From contig NZ_JAENHN010000037.1 in the NCBI RefSeq assembly GCF_016595795.1, forward strand, positions 124,001 through 188,000: DNA of 64,000 nucleotides, read 5' to 3'. The notes under the pieces were generated by a model. It worked only from the letters and a program-made list of their open reading frames with translations. It did no database searches and was not told the origin of the DNA. The first letter of the stretch is position 1; the number at the start of each line of letters is the position of its first letter. Positions 54,852-63,619 of the stretch are shown in pieces. Both the position numbers and the translations under genes were made by a program. This DNA is from Clostridium yunnanense (lineage in GTDB: Bacteria > Bacillota > Clostridia > Clostridiales > Clostridiaceae).

Positions 54852-56642
54852 CTAGATATTGATTCCAGCCATCTTCATAAGATAAATAGCATTTCTAGTA
54901 GTAGATTTTCCTTTTCTTAGCTTATAATCAAATTTAATTTCATTGTTTTCATAGTGTTCTCTAAAATTATAATTTATCACTTTCTTATTGTTCTCTTCTA
55001 AATCACATAACTCTAAATCATGTGTAGATACAAGCCCTATAGCAGTTTTTTCACTAAGCTGATTAATTAAAATTTCAGCCCCTGTATGCCTATCCTTTGA
55101 ATTTGTTCCTCTGAAAATCTCATCTAACATAAACAACACTCTTTCGCCATTATCAGTAGCATTTATAAGACTCTTTATTCTCAATATTTCTGCATAGAAT
55201 GAAGATATGTTCTCCTCTAGATTATCTCCTATTCTCATACAGGTATATATATTAAGTATTGGACACTTATATGCAGTACCGTTAACCGGAGCTCCTATAT
55301 ATGTGAAAATAGTATTTATACCTATAGTTCTAAGGAATGTACTCTTACCAGACATATTTGATCCAGTAACCAACATAATCCTATTGTTATTATTAAGCGA
55401 AAAACTGTTAGCTATAGCTCTTTCCCCTATTAATGGATGACTGACATTTTCTCCTTCAAGTGATAAATCCTCAGTTATCTCTCCATAAGTCCAATTTGGG
55501 TTATCTCCGCTTATATTAGCTATTGAGCATAGAGTTTCAATTTCTCCTAATGCTTCAAGCCACTGCTCCAATCTTGAACTATTTTTTCTTCTCCAATATT
55601 CTAGTCTTGTTAGTAGATGATAATCCCAAAGTAAGGCTACATTTACTATTATATATATCATGTTTTTTCTGTCTGCAATCTTGTTAGCAATGGAATTTAA
55701 CTCTTTCATTTCATGAATAAAATTGTACTGATCGTTAATAAGCATCGACTTGATTTTTGTTAGCTTATTTGAATCAAAACTTTCATCCTCTACTATCTTA
55801 ATCATATTAAAATAAGTATATATACTGCTCTTAAGCTCATAAACTATGTCTAAGGCTTCATTTCTTTCTTTAGTGCCAAGCTTTAATACTAAGAAGTTGA
55901 GAATACCTATAGATACAGGAAATATTGATATTATATAGTCAGTGAAAAAGTACAAAAATGTTACAGATAGAAAGACTACTGGAAGTAAAATCATTGCAAT
56001 CTTCATAAAACTACCTAAAATATTTTCATTTTTACCTTTACACCATTGTATAAAATTCTCTGTATCGCCTAGTGCCGAATCTTTAAGACTTCCTTCAACC
56101 TGAAGCTTTTGTCTAAAATCTATATTTTTTCCTAGCTCCTTTACAGCCTGCTGTCTCTCATAAATCTCTTCTTTACTTGGAAGTTCATTTAATGATAATA
56201 ATGAAGCCAGTTTCTTTCTACCATAAGAAGTTTTTGTTGTGTTTACCCATTGGAATAATGAGTGTTCACCAAATATATCTAGGTCATTAACAAATGGATG
56301 TTTTATATCCAAAAATTCCGATCCAGTATCTTGAAACTTCTTCCATCCACCATCTATTCTTTGTATTGCTTCTTCATTTATCTCAATATACTTTTCTCTT
56401 CTAATCTTTTCCTCTAACTTCTTTGAATGCAAATATACAAAGTATATAAAAAGAACTACTGATATAATCACAACACCATATATTAAATAGTTTTTTCCCA
56501 TATAATATATAAAAAAACATACAGCTATAAAAACCATAAAAGTAGCAAGCCTTAAAAAACTTACTAAATTGCATTTATTAGCAATTTCTTTATATACTTT
56601 TTCACCTTCACTTTTCCTATTCTCATAAAAACTCTTATCCAT
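54852..56642 (-). CDS. Membrane-associated MutS-family ATPase
   Basis: 596 residues. The N-terminal half has hydrophobic pairs at about 27-70 and 210-250 (two helices each), then a MutS core and a complete ATPase domain with P-loop GSNMSGKSTF near 420, LFMLDEIFRGTNSKDRHTG Walker B/signature, and STHDLEL. It lacks MutS domain I and II, so it is not mismatch-repair MutS; related to membrane-bound MutS-like proteins of unknown role. GGAGGTG start. Repeat copy 4 lies upstream. Confidence 0.85.
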   Translation of the reverse strand: MDKSFYENRKSEGEKVYKEIANKCNLVSFLRLATFMVFIAVCFFIYYMGKNYLIYGVVIISVVLFIYFVYLHSKKLEEKIRREKYIEINEEAIQRIDGGWKKFQDTGSEFLDIKHPFVNDLDIFGEHSLFQWVNTTKTSYGRKKLASLLSLNELPSKEEIYERQQAVKELGKNIDFRQKLQVEGSLKDSALGDTENFIQWCKGKNENILGSFMKIAMILLPVVFLSVTFLYFFTDYIISIFPVSIGILNFLVLKLGTKERNEALDIVYELKSSIYTYFNMIKIVEDESFDSNKLTKIKSMLINDQYNFIHEMKELNSIANKIADRKNMIYIIVNVALLWDYHLLTRLEYWRRKNSSRLEQWLEALGEIETLCSIANISGDNPNWTYGEITEDLSLEGENVSHPLIGERAIANSFSLNNNNRIMLVTGSNMSGKSTFLRTIGINTIFTYIGAPVNGTAYKCPILNIYTCMRIGDNLEENISSFYAEILRIKSLINATDNGERVLFMLDEIFRGTNSKDRHTGAEILINQLSEKTAIGLVSTHDLELCDLEENNKKVINYNFREHYENNEIKFDYKLRKGKSTTRNAIYLMKMAGINI

Positions 56643-56697
56643 CCGACACCTCCTAAAATATGTTTACACTATATATGATTTTAACATATTCTGTAAT

Positions 56698-56979
56698 AAA
56701 AAATTCGATAAATCGATTTTTTTATTGAATTTTTTTGCGCATCTGCCTTTTCTGAACGTACGTGAAGAATCTTACAGGCGACATATTCTTTTTTTATTCT
56801 TTGACTTATACTATGTCTTAAGTCTGTTCACATAATTATGGATGTACCACTTCGTAATAAAATTTTTATTTTCAAAGCTCCTCTCAGAACCCAGAGGAGT
56901 TTTGAAAATGGGTTTCGGATCGAAGTGGTACATCTTAATCCACAGATATAATTGAGATATAATTTTCTAAAGAATAAAA
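56698..56979. repeat. Dispersed GCGCATCTGCC element, copy 4 (interrupted)
   Basis: A-tract and TTCGATAAATCGAT hairpin, GCGCATCTGCC core, GTGAAGAATCTTACAGGCGAC, then the same 3' segment as copy 2 (CTTAAGTCTGTTC, CATAATTAT, CCACAGATATAATTGA, CTAAAGAATAAAA). A 94-bp hairpin element (56841-56934) sits between CATAATTAT and CCACAG, which are contiguous in copy 2. Confidence 0.9.
56841..56934. repeat. 95-bp hairpin element, copy F (intact, inserted)
   Basis: Perfect 14-bp ends GATGTACCACTTCG / CGAAGTGGTACATC and inner stem CTCCTCT(CAGAACCC)AGAGGAG. It interrupts copy 4 of the GCGCATCTGCC repeat, showing it moved. Confidence 0.9.
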
Positions 56980-57097
56980 ACAATCTTTAAGATTAGAAGT
57001 TAACAATCTATAGATGTATCATACTTTTATAATTTAACGCTCATAAAGTACCGTCTTGAAATTAATCTAACCTATAATTTATATATATAAATATAAA

Positions 57098-57192
57098 GAT
57101 GCATCATTTCATAATTAAACTACTTTCGCCTACTAATTATTTTTAAATAGCTACGGCAAAATATAAATTTAACTATTTTATAATGATACATC
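57098..57192. repeat. 95-bp hairpin element, copy G
   Basis: Ends GATGCATCATTTCATAAT / ATTTTATAATGATACATC; same length and end sequence as the family, but a different centre. Confidence 0.65.
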
Positions 57193-57232
57193 TATGTTAT
57201 ATTTTTATTATTATCTATTTTTAAGAATACTA

Positions 57233-57310
57233 TTGAAATTAAGTGGTTATGCAGGGATGCTCTTTGCGTAAGCTCATTAAAGCATCGGATGAATAACCAC
57301 TTAATTTCAA
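57233..57310. repeat. Hairpin with 18-bp perfect arms (TTGAAATTAAGTGGTTAT)
   Basis: Arms at 57233-57250 and 57293-57310, with an inner GATGCT / AGCATC pair. Its right arm and following CACGACGCTTTAACAA recur at 49825-49850. It lies between the MutS-like and zinc-lipoprotein genes and may also end the latter's transcript. Confidence 0.75.
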
Positions 57311-57334
57311 CACGACGCTTTAACAATATCTTTA

Positions 57335-58231
57335 CTATTTTAAACTATTGTATATCTTATCTAAATTATCTTTCATACTTTCATAGTAATCTTTATTGTC
57401 TTCTTTACTTTCTATAGTGTAAATTGTTTCAATTTTAGCTCCTACTTCATTGGCCAATGTCTGTGACACTTTAGGACTTGCTAATTGCTCTGAAAAGATT
57501 GTCTTTATATTATTAGCTTTACAGAACTCTACAAGATCTTTTAGTTTTTGTGGAGTTATTTCTCCTTCTGCAAATACATCTTCTACGCTCATTTGCGTAA
57601 GACCAAAATCTCTGCATAGATATCCAAATGCCTCATGACCAGTAACAAAATCCTTAGTCTTCAGCTCATTGAATTTTATTTTATTATCGCCATAAAGTTT
57701 TTCAAGTTTATCAGTGAATTCCTTGTAGTTCTTCTCATAAAAGTCTTTATTTTTACTATCCGCTTTCACTAAAGCTTCCTTTATGTTATAAGACTGAGTT
57801 TCTGCATTTTTTAAACTTAACCATATGTGTGGATCAACTTTCCCATCAGTTTTTATTTGTTCTATACCTTTTGAACTATCAATTAACTGAATTTTATTTT
57901 TATCTTCTATGGTATCTTCAACTTTATCTAACCATTCTTCCATGCCGAAGCCGTTATAAACAAATATACTTGCTTTGTTTAGTTCTACAAGATCCTTACT
58001 CTTAGGTTCAAAATCATGTGGCTCCATACCTTCTGGAACCATTACATTTACATCTATCTTGTCTTTACCTATAGCTTCCGCAAATTCTTTTAAAGGATTT
58101 ATTGAAACAGTAACTTTTAGTTTATCGCTATCGGTTTTCACTGCGCTTTTAGTACATCCTACAAAACTAATAACTAGTACTAGAGATGAAAGTACAGTTG
58201 CTATCCTTAAACCCAACCTTCTAAGATTCAT
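57335..58231 (-). CDS. znuA: Zinc ABC transporter substrate-binding lipoprotein (ZnuA/AdcA)
   Basis: 298 residues, cluster A-I metal-binding protein. Signal with lipobox SFVGC (lipid-modified Cys near 26), then metal ligands: H72 (PEGMEPHDFEPK), H138-type HIWLS, H199-type TGHEAFGYL, and a C-terminal Glu/Asp ligand. No long His-rich loop. Permease and ATPase genes are absent nearby, so this is an orphan binding protein. A Zur-like box and consensus promoter precede it, supporting zinc rather than manganese. Confidence 0.9.
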   Translation of the reverse strand: MNLRRLGLRIATVLSSLVLVISFVGCTKSAVKTDSDKLKVTVSINPLKEFAEAIGKDKIDVNVMVPEGMEPHDFEPKSKDLVELNKASIFVYNGFGMEEWLDKVEDTIEDKNKIQLIDSSKGIEQIKTDGKVDPHIWLSLKNAETQSYNIKEALVKADSKNKDFYEKNYKEFTDKLEKLYGDNKIKFNELKTKDFVTGHEAFGYLCRDFGLTQMSVEDVFAEGEITPQKLKDLVEFCKANNIKTIFSEQLASPKVSQTLANEVGAKIETIYTIESKEDNKDYYESMKDNLDKIYNSLK

Positions 58232-58247
58232 ATCGACACTCCTTTTT

Positions 58248-58272
58248 GCAAATGATTTGCATTACGATTTAA
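58248..58272. promoter_or_regulatory. Zur-like operator
   Basis: A perfect GCAAATGATTTGC palindrome (58248-58260) overlaps ATTACGATTTA (58261-58271), which is one half of the Firmicute Zur box. It lies just downstream of the -10, before the znuA ribosome site. Confidence 0.65.
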
Positions 58273-58301
58273 AGTATACAATCTTTAAAAAGTATTGTCA
58301 A
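58273..58301 (-). promoter_or_regulatory. znuA promoter
   Basis: Minus strand TTGACA (58296-58301), 17-base spacer, TATACT (58273-58278), with the Zur-like box immediately downstream. Confidence 0.8.
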
Positions 58302-58333
58302 TATTAGGTTTTAAAATACATAAAAATTTCAAA

Positions 58334-61111
58334 TTAAATACTTATTGTATTTACTCCATCCCTATTACAAGCTATATTTAATTCTCTTTTTTGACAAGTA
58401 AATATAATTATTTGTCTCATATCAGATATTTCATATAAATAATTAAGTATATTCTCAAGTCTTTCATCATCATACTGTACAAACGCATCATCTAAAATTA
58501 TAGGCACGTTTTTATTTTCAAATATCATATCGATTAAAGCGAGCCTCAAAGAGATATAAGCTTGATCCCAAGCGCCATTACTTAAGTATTCAGCCTTTAT
58601 ATATCTTCCATCACTACTCTGTTTAATGGTGATTTCAAAGGTTTCATTTATTTTAACATCTGAATACTTTCCCATAGTGATTTTACTTAAGATAGCTGTA
58701 ACTTTCTCATTTAATACTGGTCCGAAACTCTTTTGTATCTCTTTAAAAGATTCATCCATAATAGCCTGAGCTACTTCGATTGCCCTTACAGTCTTTTCAC
58801 CTTCTTTTATCTGTTCCTTAACTGATTCTATGTCTTCCTCAATTACATCAAGTCTTCTTGTTGTTAGGAATATATTTTTTATGCTATACTCTATATCCTT
58901 CATCTCTTTTTCTATATTGAGAAGTTCCTGTTGTTTTGAACGTATATCATTTTCTATCTCATCCTCATTTTCATATGAAAATTCATTAGTTTCGTTAATT
59001 ATTTCTTTAACTTCCTCTTCTATAGCTTGTATATCTCTATCTTTTAAAAGTAACTTATAAGTTTCTTCAATTGAATTTAGTCTCACCATTATCTCTTCAC
59101 GCTGTTGAAGCTTGTATCTCATATTTTTTATCTGTTCAGGAATATCTTCAATATCTAAATGTTCTAATCCAAGAGTTTTCAACTTACTATAAATTGTATC
59201 TTTCTTTAACTTTATATCGTTTTGAAGATAATCAAGGTTTTTTCTTATAGACACTATTCTATTATCTATTTCCTCCTTTTCCTGATTAATAATTCTATAC
59301 TGCTTTATATTCTTAACAAACTCTTCTATATCTCTACTATTTGTAATTGATAGAACTGAATTAATAATTTTCTCATTTCTAATTGCACTATCTTCTAGTT
59401 CATAGAGGTTCATAGTCTTAATGCTATTTCTCTTTTCACCAATCCTTGCTTTAAGAATTTCTATTTGATTATTACAAGTATCAAAGGTATTCAAATACTT
59501 TTTAAAACTTATGTGATCAGTACTTCCTGTAATATTAAAATACTTGTTTAATTGTTCTTCATATTGCTTAAATGAATCAGTCAAAGTACTTATTGTACTC
59601 TGTTCTTCTAAATTAATTAAGCCTTGCTCAATATAATATTTATTCCTGCTAGATGCCATAAACATAATTCCACTAATTATGAATAATATAAAAGCTATTA
59701 CAACACCAATATTTAGTGGCAAAAGGCTTGTTAACGCTGCAAAAACTGAAAACACAGCACATATGCTTAATATTAATGATACGGAGCTGATAGCTCTATT
59801 TTTAACTTTTAATCTTTCAATTTGTTTTTTTTCCACTTTTGTTTTTGAGTTTCTATCGATTAAAAACTTAATTTCCTTCAAATCTTCTTCATAATTAAGA
59901 AGCAACCTATTTATTTCTTCTCTGTGCTCACTTATAGTTTTATAATCTCTTAAGTTATTTATCTTTTGTTTTATTTCATACTCTATTTTATCTATCTCTT
60001 CATTTGTATCCAATATCATAGATATCTTCTCTTCTATAAGCTTCTGCTCTATTGAAACTTTTATAAGCTTCTCATCAATATTTAAATCAAGCTCTCCAAA
60101 GTTCTCATATATACTTAAATAGTTATTCTTTTCTTCAAGTTCTTCAAGAAGTTGTTTTTCTTCTTCTTTTCTTTGATTATTTATATCTAAAAGATTAAAT
60201 AAGCCTGTTACGTCTTCCTGTAGCCCATCTAAAAAATAATAATCAATTACACCATTGTTAGAAATTAAATTGTATTCATATTCTTCTTTTCTCTTTTTTA
60301 ATTCCTGACTCTTCCTTAGATAATCCGTTATCTCACCATATTCTTCTTTTAGCTTTAACCTTTTCAAATGTTTTTTATAGATTTCAAGCTTTTTAATAGT
60401 GATTTCAAGTTCATCCCTCATAGCTTTGACTTCCAGGTAATTTTTTTCGTTATTCAAATTTGCCTCTGCTAATCTTATAGCATTATTTCTCTCATCAAGT
60501 AAAGTATCAAATCTTACCTTAAGCAAATCAAGTTTGCCGCCTTTTCTTTGGGTTACCAGTGATTTTTTATACTGATCTAGCGTATCTTTTGCTTTTTGAT
60601 AAGATATATTTTCGTTACCCGTTTGAAATGAATTAGATATTTTATGTAAGATATCATCTTCCTTTGAATTTTTCACTTCAGCGCTTAATTGTTTAATGAA
60701 AAGAGTGTTTTCGAATGCTGCAGAATTAACGTCAAATATATTTTTTCCTACATTATCTATGTTAAGAGATGGAATTTCTTCACCTGTTATACAATCAATA
60801 GTTTGTATCGTATCTTCTTTCTTTGTACTTCCAAAAGTTCTTCTTATTATATAGTTATCGTTATTATATTCAAAATGAATTTCGCCTTCTGCTTTATTGT
60901 CATTAAAATTGAGATATCTGAGTCTTTCATTTTCTCTTACATCCTTTACTCTCTTACTATTCATTCCATAAAAGCATGCTTTTATAAATGTTTGGATAGT
61001 ACTTTTTCCTGACTCATTATGACCATATACTATGTTAACCCCTTCAGTAAAGTTGATTTCTTTATTTCTTAATTTTCCAAAACTCTTGATATCTATCTTC
61101 TTAATTATCAT
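58334..61111 (-). CDS. yhaN: YhaN/SbcC-like Rad50-type ATPase with membrane segments
   Basis: 925 residues. N-terminal Walker A GHNESGKST (about 32-40), a long coiled coil (about 180-800), and a C-terminal ABC half with the signature-like LSNGAWDQAYISLRLAL and Walker B IILDDAFVQYD. Mid-coil there is no CxxC zinc hook; instead two membrane helices (SVSLILSICAVFSVFAALTS and the following IGVVIAFILFIISGIMFMA) near 445-500. Overlaps the nuclease gene upstream by 11 bases. The pair likely processes DNA ends at the membrane. Confidence 0.87.
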   Translation of the reverse strand: MIIKKIDIKSFGKLRNKEINFTEGVNIVYGHNESGKSTIQTFIKACFYGMNSKRVKDVRENERLRYLNFNDNKAEGEIHFEYNNDNYIIRRTFGSTKKEDTIQTIDCITGEEIPSLNIDNVGKNIFDVNSAAFENTLFIKQLSAEVKNSKEDDILHKISNSFQTGNENISYQKAKDTLDQYKKSLVTQRKGGKLDLLKVRFDTLLDERNNAIRLAEANLNNEKNYLEVKAMRDELEITIKKLEIYKKHLKRLKLKEEYGEITDYLRKSQELKKRKEEYEYNLISNNGVIDYYFLDGLQEDVTGLFNLLDINNQRKEEEKQLLEELEEKNNYLSIYENFGELDLNIDEKLIKVSIEQKLIEEKISMILDTNEEIDKIEYEIKQKINNLRDYKTISEHREEINRLLLNYEEDLKEIKFLIDRNSKTKVEKKQIERLKVKNRAISSVSLILSICAVFSVFAALTSLLPLNIGVVIAFILFIISGIMFMASSRNKYYIEQGLINLEEQSTISTLTDSFKQYEEQLNKYFNITGSTDHISFKKYLNTFDTCNNQIEILKARIGEKRNSIKTMNLYELEDSAIRNEKIINSVLSITNSRDIEEFVKNIKQYRIINQEKEEIDNRIVSIRKNLDYLQNDIKLKKDTIYSKLKTLGLEHLDIEDIPEQIKNMRYKLQQREEIMVRLNSIEETYKLLLKDRDIQAIEEEVKEIINETNEFSYENEDEIENDIRSKQQELLNIEKEMKDIEYSIKNIFLTTRRLDVIEEDIESVKEQIKEGEKTVRAIEVAQAIMDESFKEIQKSFGPVLNEKVTAILSKITMGKYSDVKINETFEITIKQSSDGRYIKAEYLSNGAWDQAYISLRLALIDMIFENKNVPIILDDAFVQYDDERLENILNYLYEISDMRQIIIFTCQKRELNIACNRDGVNTISI

Positions 61112-62240
61112 TTAGTCTAATCTCTCCTTCAGAAAGACTTTGTATACCAATCTTCAATGCTAATTCATATATAGCTCTCTCATCCTCTGTACATTGGTCT
61201 ATTTTTTCCAGTATCTTCTTTGCAAATATACCTTTTACAGAATGTTCTTCAATAACTTCAGCTATATCCATTTTTATTTTTGTTGAATCTTCTAACTTAA
61301 TAAAATAGAAATGTTCTACTAATTTATTGAGCATTAGCTCTACATCTATATTAAATTCCTCATGAATTTCTCCTGTTAATATGATTTTATACAAGTTTTT
61401 GTTTCTGCTTTCTTCGCTTGTTATTTTCAATATTTTTTCTTTGATATCATCATAATTCATTGCATCACTTATATTAACAGACATAACCAAATAAGTTCTC
61501 TTGTTAGTTGGAATAAATTTAAGGTTATTGAAATTCTGTCCTACTTCTCCTAATATAATTCCCTTTTCTCCTAACTCATCAAAGCCCCTACCTTCTGGAC
61601 ACCCACAGTAAGCATATAAGGTATTACCAGCTCTTTTTATTTGAGAAAATTGATGTCTATGTCCTAAAGCTATATAATTCATAGATGAGTTTTCTATATC
61701 TTCAACAGTTATTGGATTGTATTCATTTAAATTATTTCCATTCTCTACTTCTCCATGAAGTACCATTAACTTTATTAGACCTTCATCATCATTATTAGGC
61801 TTAAAATCTCTTAGCATAGACCTTTTCACATAATTACCTGTAAAGCCAGCTCCATATACAACAACGTTCTTTTCTTTTAGCTTATACCTTGTAAAACCAG
61901 CTCCAAATATATGAACATTACTCGGCCAGTTTATCATGCTATAAAAAGATCTATCATTATTAGGATCATGATTTCCAGGCGCTATAAATACTTCTATTTT
62001 AGGAATACTTTCAAGCTTCTTTCTCAATAAATCCAAGGTGCTCTTTCTCACACGTAAATTATCAAAAATATCACCTGCTAATAAAATAGCATCCACCTTC
62101 TCATTGCTTGCCAATTCAATTATGGAACCGAATGTATCTTGAAGCTCTTCCTTTCTTTGCTCAGCTATATCAGTAGATAACTCTGTAAAGGGAGTATCAA
62201 AATGCAAATCGCTACAGTGCAATATTTTTATTTTATCCAT
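61101..62240 (-). CDS. yhaO: YhaO/SbcD-like Mre11-type metallophosphoesterase
   Basis: 379 residues from the ATG after GGAGG. Calcineurin-fold nuclease with all metal motifs: CSDLHFDTPF, AGDIFDN, PGNHDPNND, HGE and GHRHQ. C-terminal capping region after about 270. Partner of the overlapping Rad50-like ATPase, forming a Mre11-Rad50-type complex. Confidence 0.9.
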   Translation of the reverse strand: MDKIKILHCSDLHFDTPFTELSTDIAEQRKEELQDTFGSIIELASNEKVDAILLAGDIFDNLRVRKSTLDLLRKKLESIPKIEVFIAPGNHDPNNDRSFYSMINWPSNVHIFGAGFTRYKLKEKNVVVYGAGFTGNYVKRSMLRDFKPNNDDEGLIKLMVLHGEVENGNNLNEYNPITVEDIENSSMNYIALGHRHQFSQIKRAGNTLYAYCGCPEGRGFDELGEKGIILGEVGQNFNNLKFIPTNKRTYLVMSVNISDAMNYDDIKEKILKITSEESRNKNLYKIILTGEIHEEFNIDVELMLNKLVEHFYFIKLEDSTKIKMDIAEVIEEHSVKGIFAKKILEKIDQCTEDERAIYELALKIGIQSLSEGEIRLNDN

Positions 62241-62307
62241 AGTATCCTCCATTTGCTATTTTACACAACGAACTTTTGTTCTCATTTTAGCATAAAAATA
62301 AATCAAA

Positions 62308-62330
62308 AAAAAGAGGCTAAGCCTCTTTTT
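62308..62330 (-). terminator. Terminator of the 72-residue gene
   Basis: AAAAAGAGGC / GCCTCTTTTT hairpin with a 3-nt loop, 14 bases after the stop. Confidence 0.85.
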
Positions 62331-62343
62331 ACACATAACTTCA

Positions 62344-62562
62344 CTATTTATATATATTCTGACCAAAAGTTGCTTTGTATGGATAAACGTCCTCTACACT
62401 TTTACCTAAACTACTAGCAAATTCCTCTGCATCAACTTCTTTTATCGCTTTACCATCTTTAAATACTTTTATGTTGTAAATCTGTCCTTCTTCATTTATT
62501 AAAAATTCTCCATCATAACTTGAACCATCATCAAAAGTAACTATACCTTTTTTCCAATTCAT
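62344..62562 (-). CDS. Small protein of unknown function
   Basis: 72 residues, soluble, no signal. Begins MNWKKGIVTFDDGSSYDGEF, a beta-rich segment, and ends in an acidic helix (VDAEEFASSLGKSVEDVYPY). Good GGAGG site and its own terminator support it as a real gene. Unrecognised; the DGSSYDGEF stretch faintly resembles a MORN turn but one copy is not evidence. Confidence 0.6.
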   Translation of the reverse strand: MNWKKGIVTFDDGSSYDGEFLINEEGQIYNIKVFKDGKAIKEVDAEEFASSLGKSVEDVYPYKATFGQNIYK

Positions 62563-62711
62563 GACTTATTCCTCCTTATAAAGCATCTTTCAATTGCAAA
62601 GAAATTATGTTATCAAAAACTTCTATTAAAAACATGCAAACTTAAGAGTATATCATTATTTAATTTAAGAAGAATTACTGAAAAAAATCTCTAATTTTTT
62701 AAAGAATAAAA

Positions 62712-62731
62712 GGGCACAATTTCTTGTGCCC
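62712..62731 (-). terminator. Terminator after the 11-codon frame
   Basis: GGGCACAA / TTGTGCCC hairpin followed by TTTTATTCTTT on the minus strand. Confidence 0.85.
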
Positions 62732-62736
62732 CGGTA

Positions 62737-62772
62737 TTAGAATATACTATCTGGCGGTACATCATTACTCAT
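62737..62772 (-). CDS. Candidate 11-residue peptide MSNDVPPDSIF
   Basis: ATG after a strong GGGAGGAG site at 5-nt spacing, stop 5 bases before the terminator arm. It lies 69 bases after the SASP gene stop and could be translated from the same transcript. Far too short for family assignment; the strong initiation signal and terminator are the only evidence. Confidence 0.45.
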   Translation of the reverse strand: MSNDVPPDSIF

Positions 62773-62840
62773 AGTAACTCCTCCCTTAATGGTCAGATTA
62801 CATAATTAAGATTCAACCTACCAAATGCGTTCCACTATGA

Positions 62841-63038
62841 CTAGTGATTAGTTGTCATGTGTCCCTCGAATTCCTCTACCATTCTTTTTACCATTTCTCC
62901 ACCTACGGAACCACATTGTTTTGATGTTAGATCTCCATTATAATCACCTAATGGAACCCCTAGTTCTCTTGCTACTTCAAATTTAAACTTAGATAATCCT
63001 TGTTTCGCCTCTGGAACTAATGTTCTTGATCTTGACAT
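62841..63038 (-). CDS. Alpha/beta-type small acid-soluble spore protein
   Basis: 65-residue DNA-binding protein that saturates and protects spore DNA. Family words KFEVARELGVPLGDYNGDLTS (split: KFEVARELG, GDYNGDLTS) and CGSVGGEMVKRMVEEFEG are present. The germination-protease site lies in KFEVARELG. Normally made in the forespore under sigma-G. AGGAGGAATG-type ribosome site. Confidence 0.95.
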   Translation of the reverse strand: MSRSRTLVPEAKQGLSKFKFEVARELGVPLGDYNGDLTSKQCGSVGGEMVKRMVEEFEGHMTTNH

Positions 63039-63223
63039 ATAACATTCCTCCTTTGGTTTTGAGATGGCTTCCTTTGCATCGTAATATCCTAAATTAAAAT
63101 TTAAATTTTTTGCTTTACAGCAATATCTTTAAAACTTCTTTTAGTCTAAACGATACATCAGCAGTAAACCTTTTTGGTTTACACTATTATATTAACCACA
63201 ATAAACTTTAATAGCCTATTGAA

Positions 63224-63619
63224 TTATATGCAATTCTGGTATGTACTTCCTTTATAGTTTTTTATTACATTTATAGCTTCTCGACTACTATTAACTAAAA
63301 TTGGATTTATGCCTGAGTTCTTAATAAATTTCTTTAGCTGGTAGCTTCCGATTATAGATTTTGGCATTATTATAATGCTTATCGCCCATTTTTCTTTAGA
63401 TGTACTTCTTAAGAATTCACAATAGTTATCACTTACTTCTGACTTCACAAGTTCCAAGTTAGAAACATCCATTACTAATATCTTATTATCAGTGTGTATT
63501 GTTCCTATAACATCTATATACTCTTTTATCATATATGTTAATTCTTCATTTGCTATATATCCTTTAATGATATTTCTTATAATGCCTTTTTTCTTATAAT
63601 ACTTAAAATAATAGTACAT
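63224..63619 (-). CDS. Uncharacterised protein, possibly STAS-like
   Basis: 131 residues, basic N-terminus (MYYYFKYYKKKGIIRNIIKG), then alternating strands and helices: DNKILVMDVSNLELVKSE, WAISIIIMPKS, LKKFIKNSGINPILVNSSRE. The beta-alpha pattern and KILVMDVSNLELV are like a STAS domain, but no clear phosphorylation serine. Function unknown. GGGG ribosome site. Confidence 0.5.
   Translation of the reverse strand: MYYYFKYYKKKGIIRNIIKGYIANEELTYMIKEYIDVIGTIHTDNKILVMDVSNLELVKSEVSDNYCEFLRSTSKEKWAISIIIMPKSIIGSYQLKKFIKNSGINPILVNSSREAINVIKNYKGSTYQNCI

Noticed and set aside
57013-57060. GATGTATCATACTTTTATAA as another 95-bp element start
   Set aside because: Only a left-end-like word is present; no matching right arm at about 95 bp.
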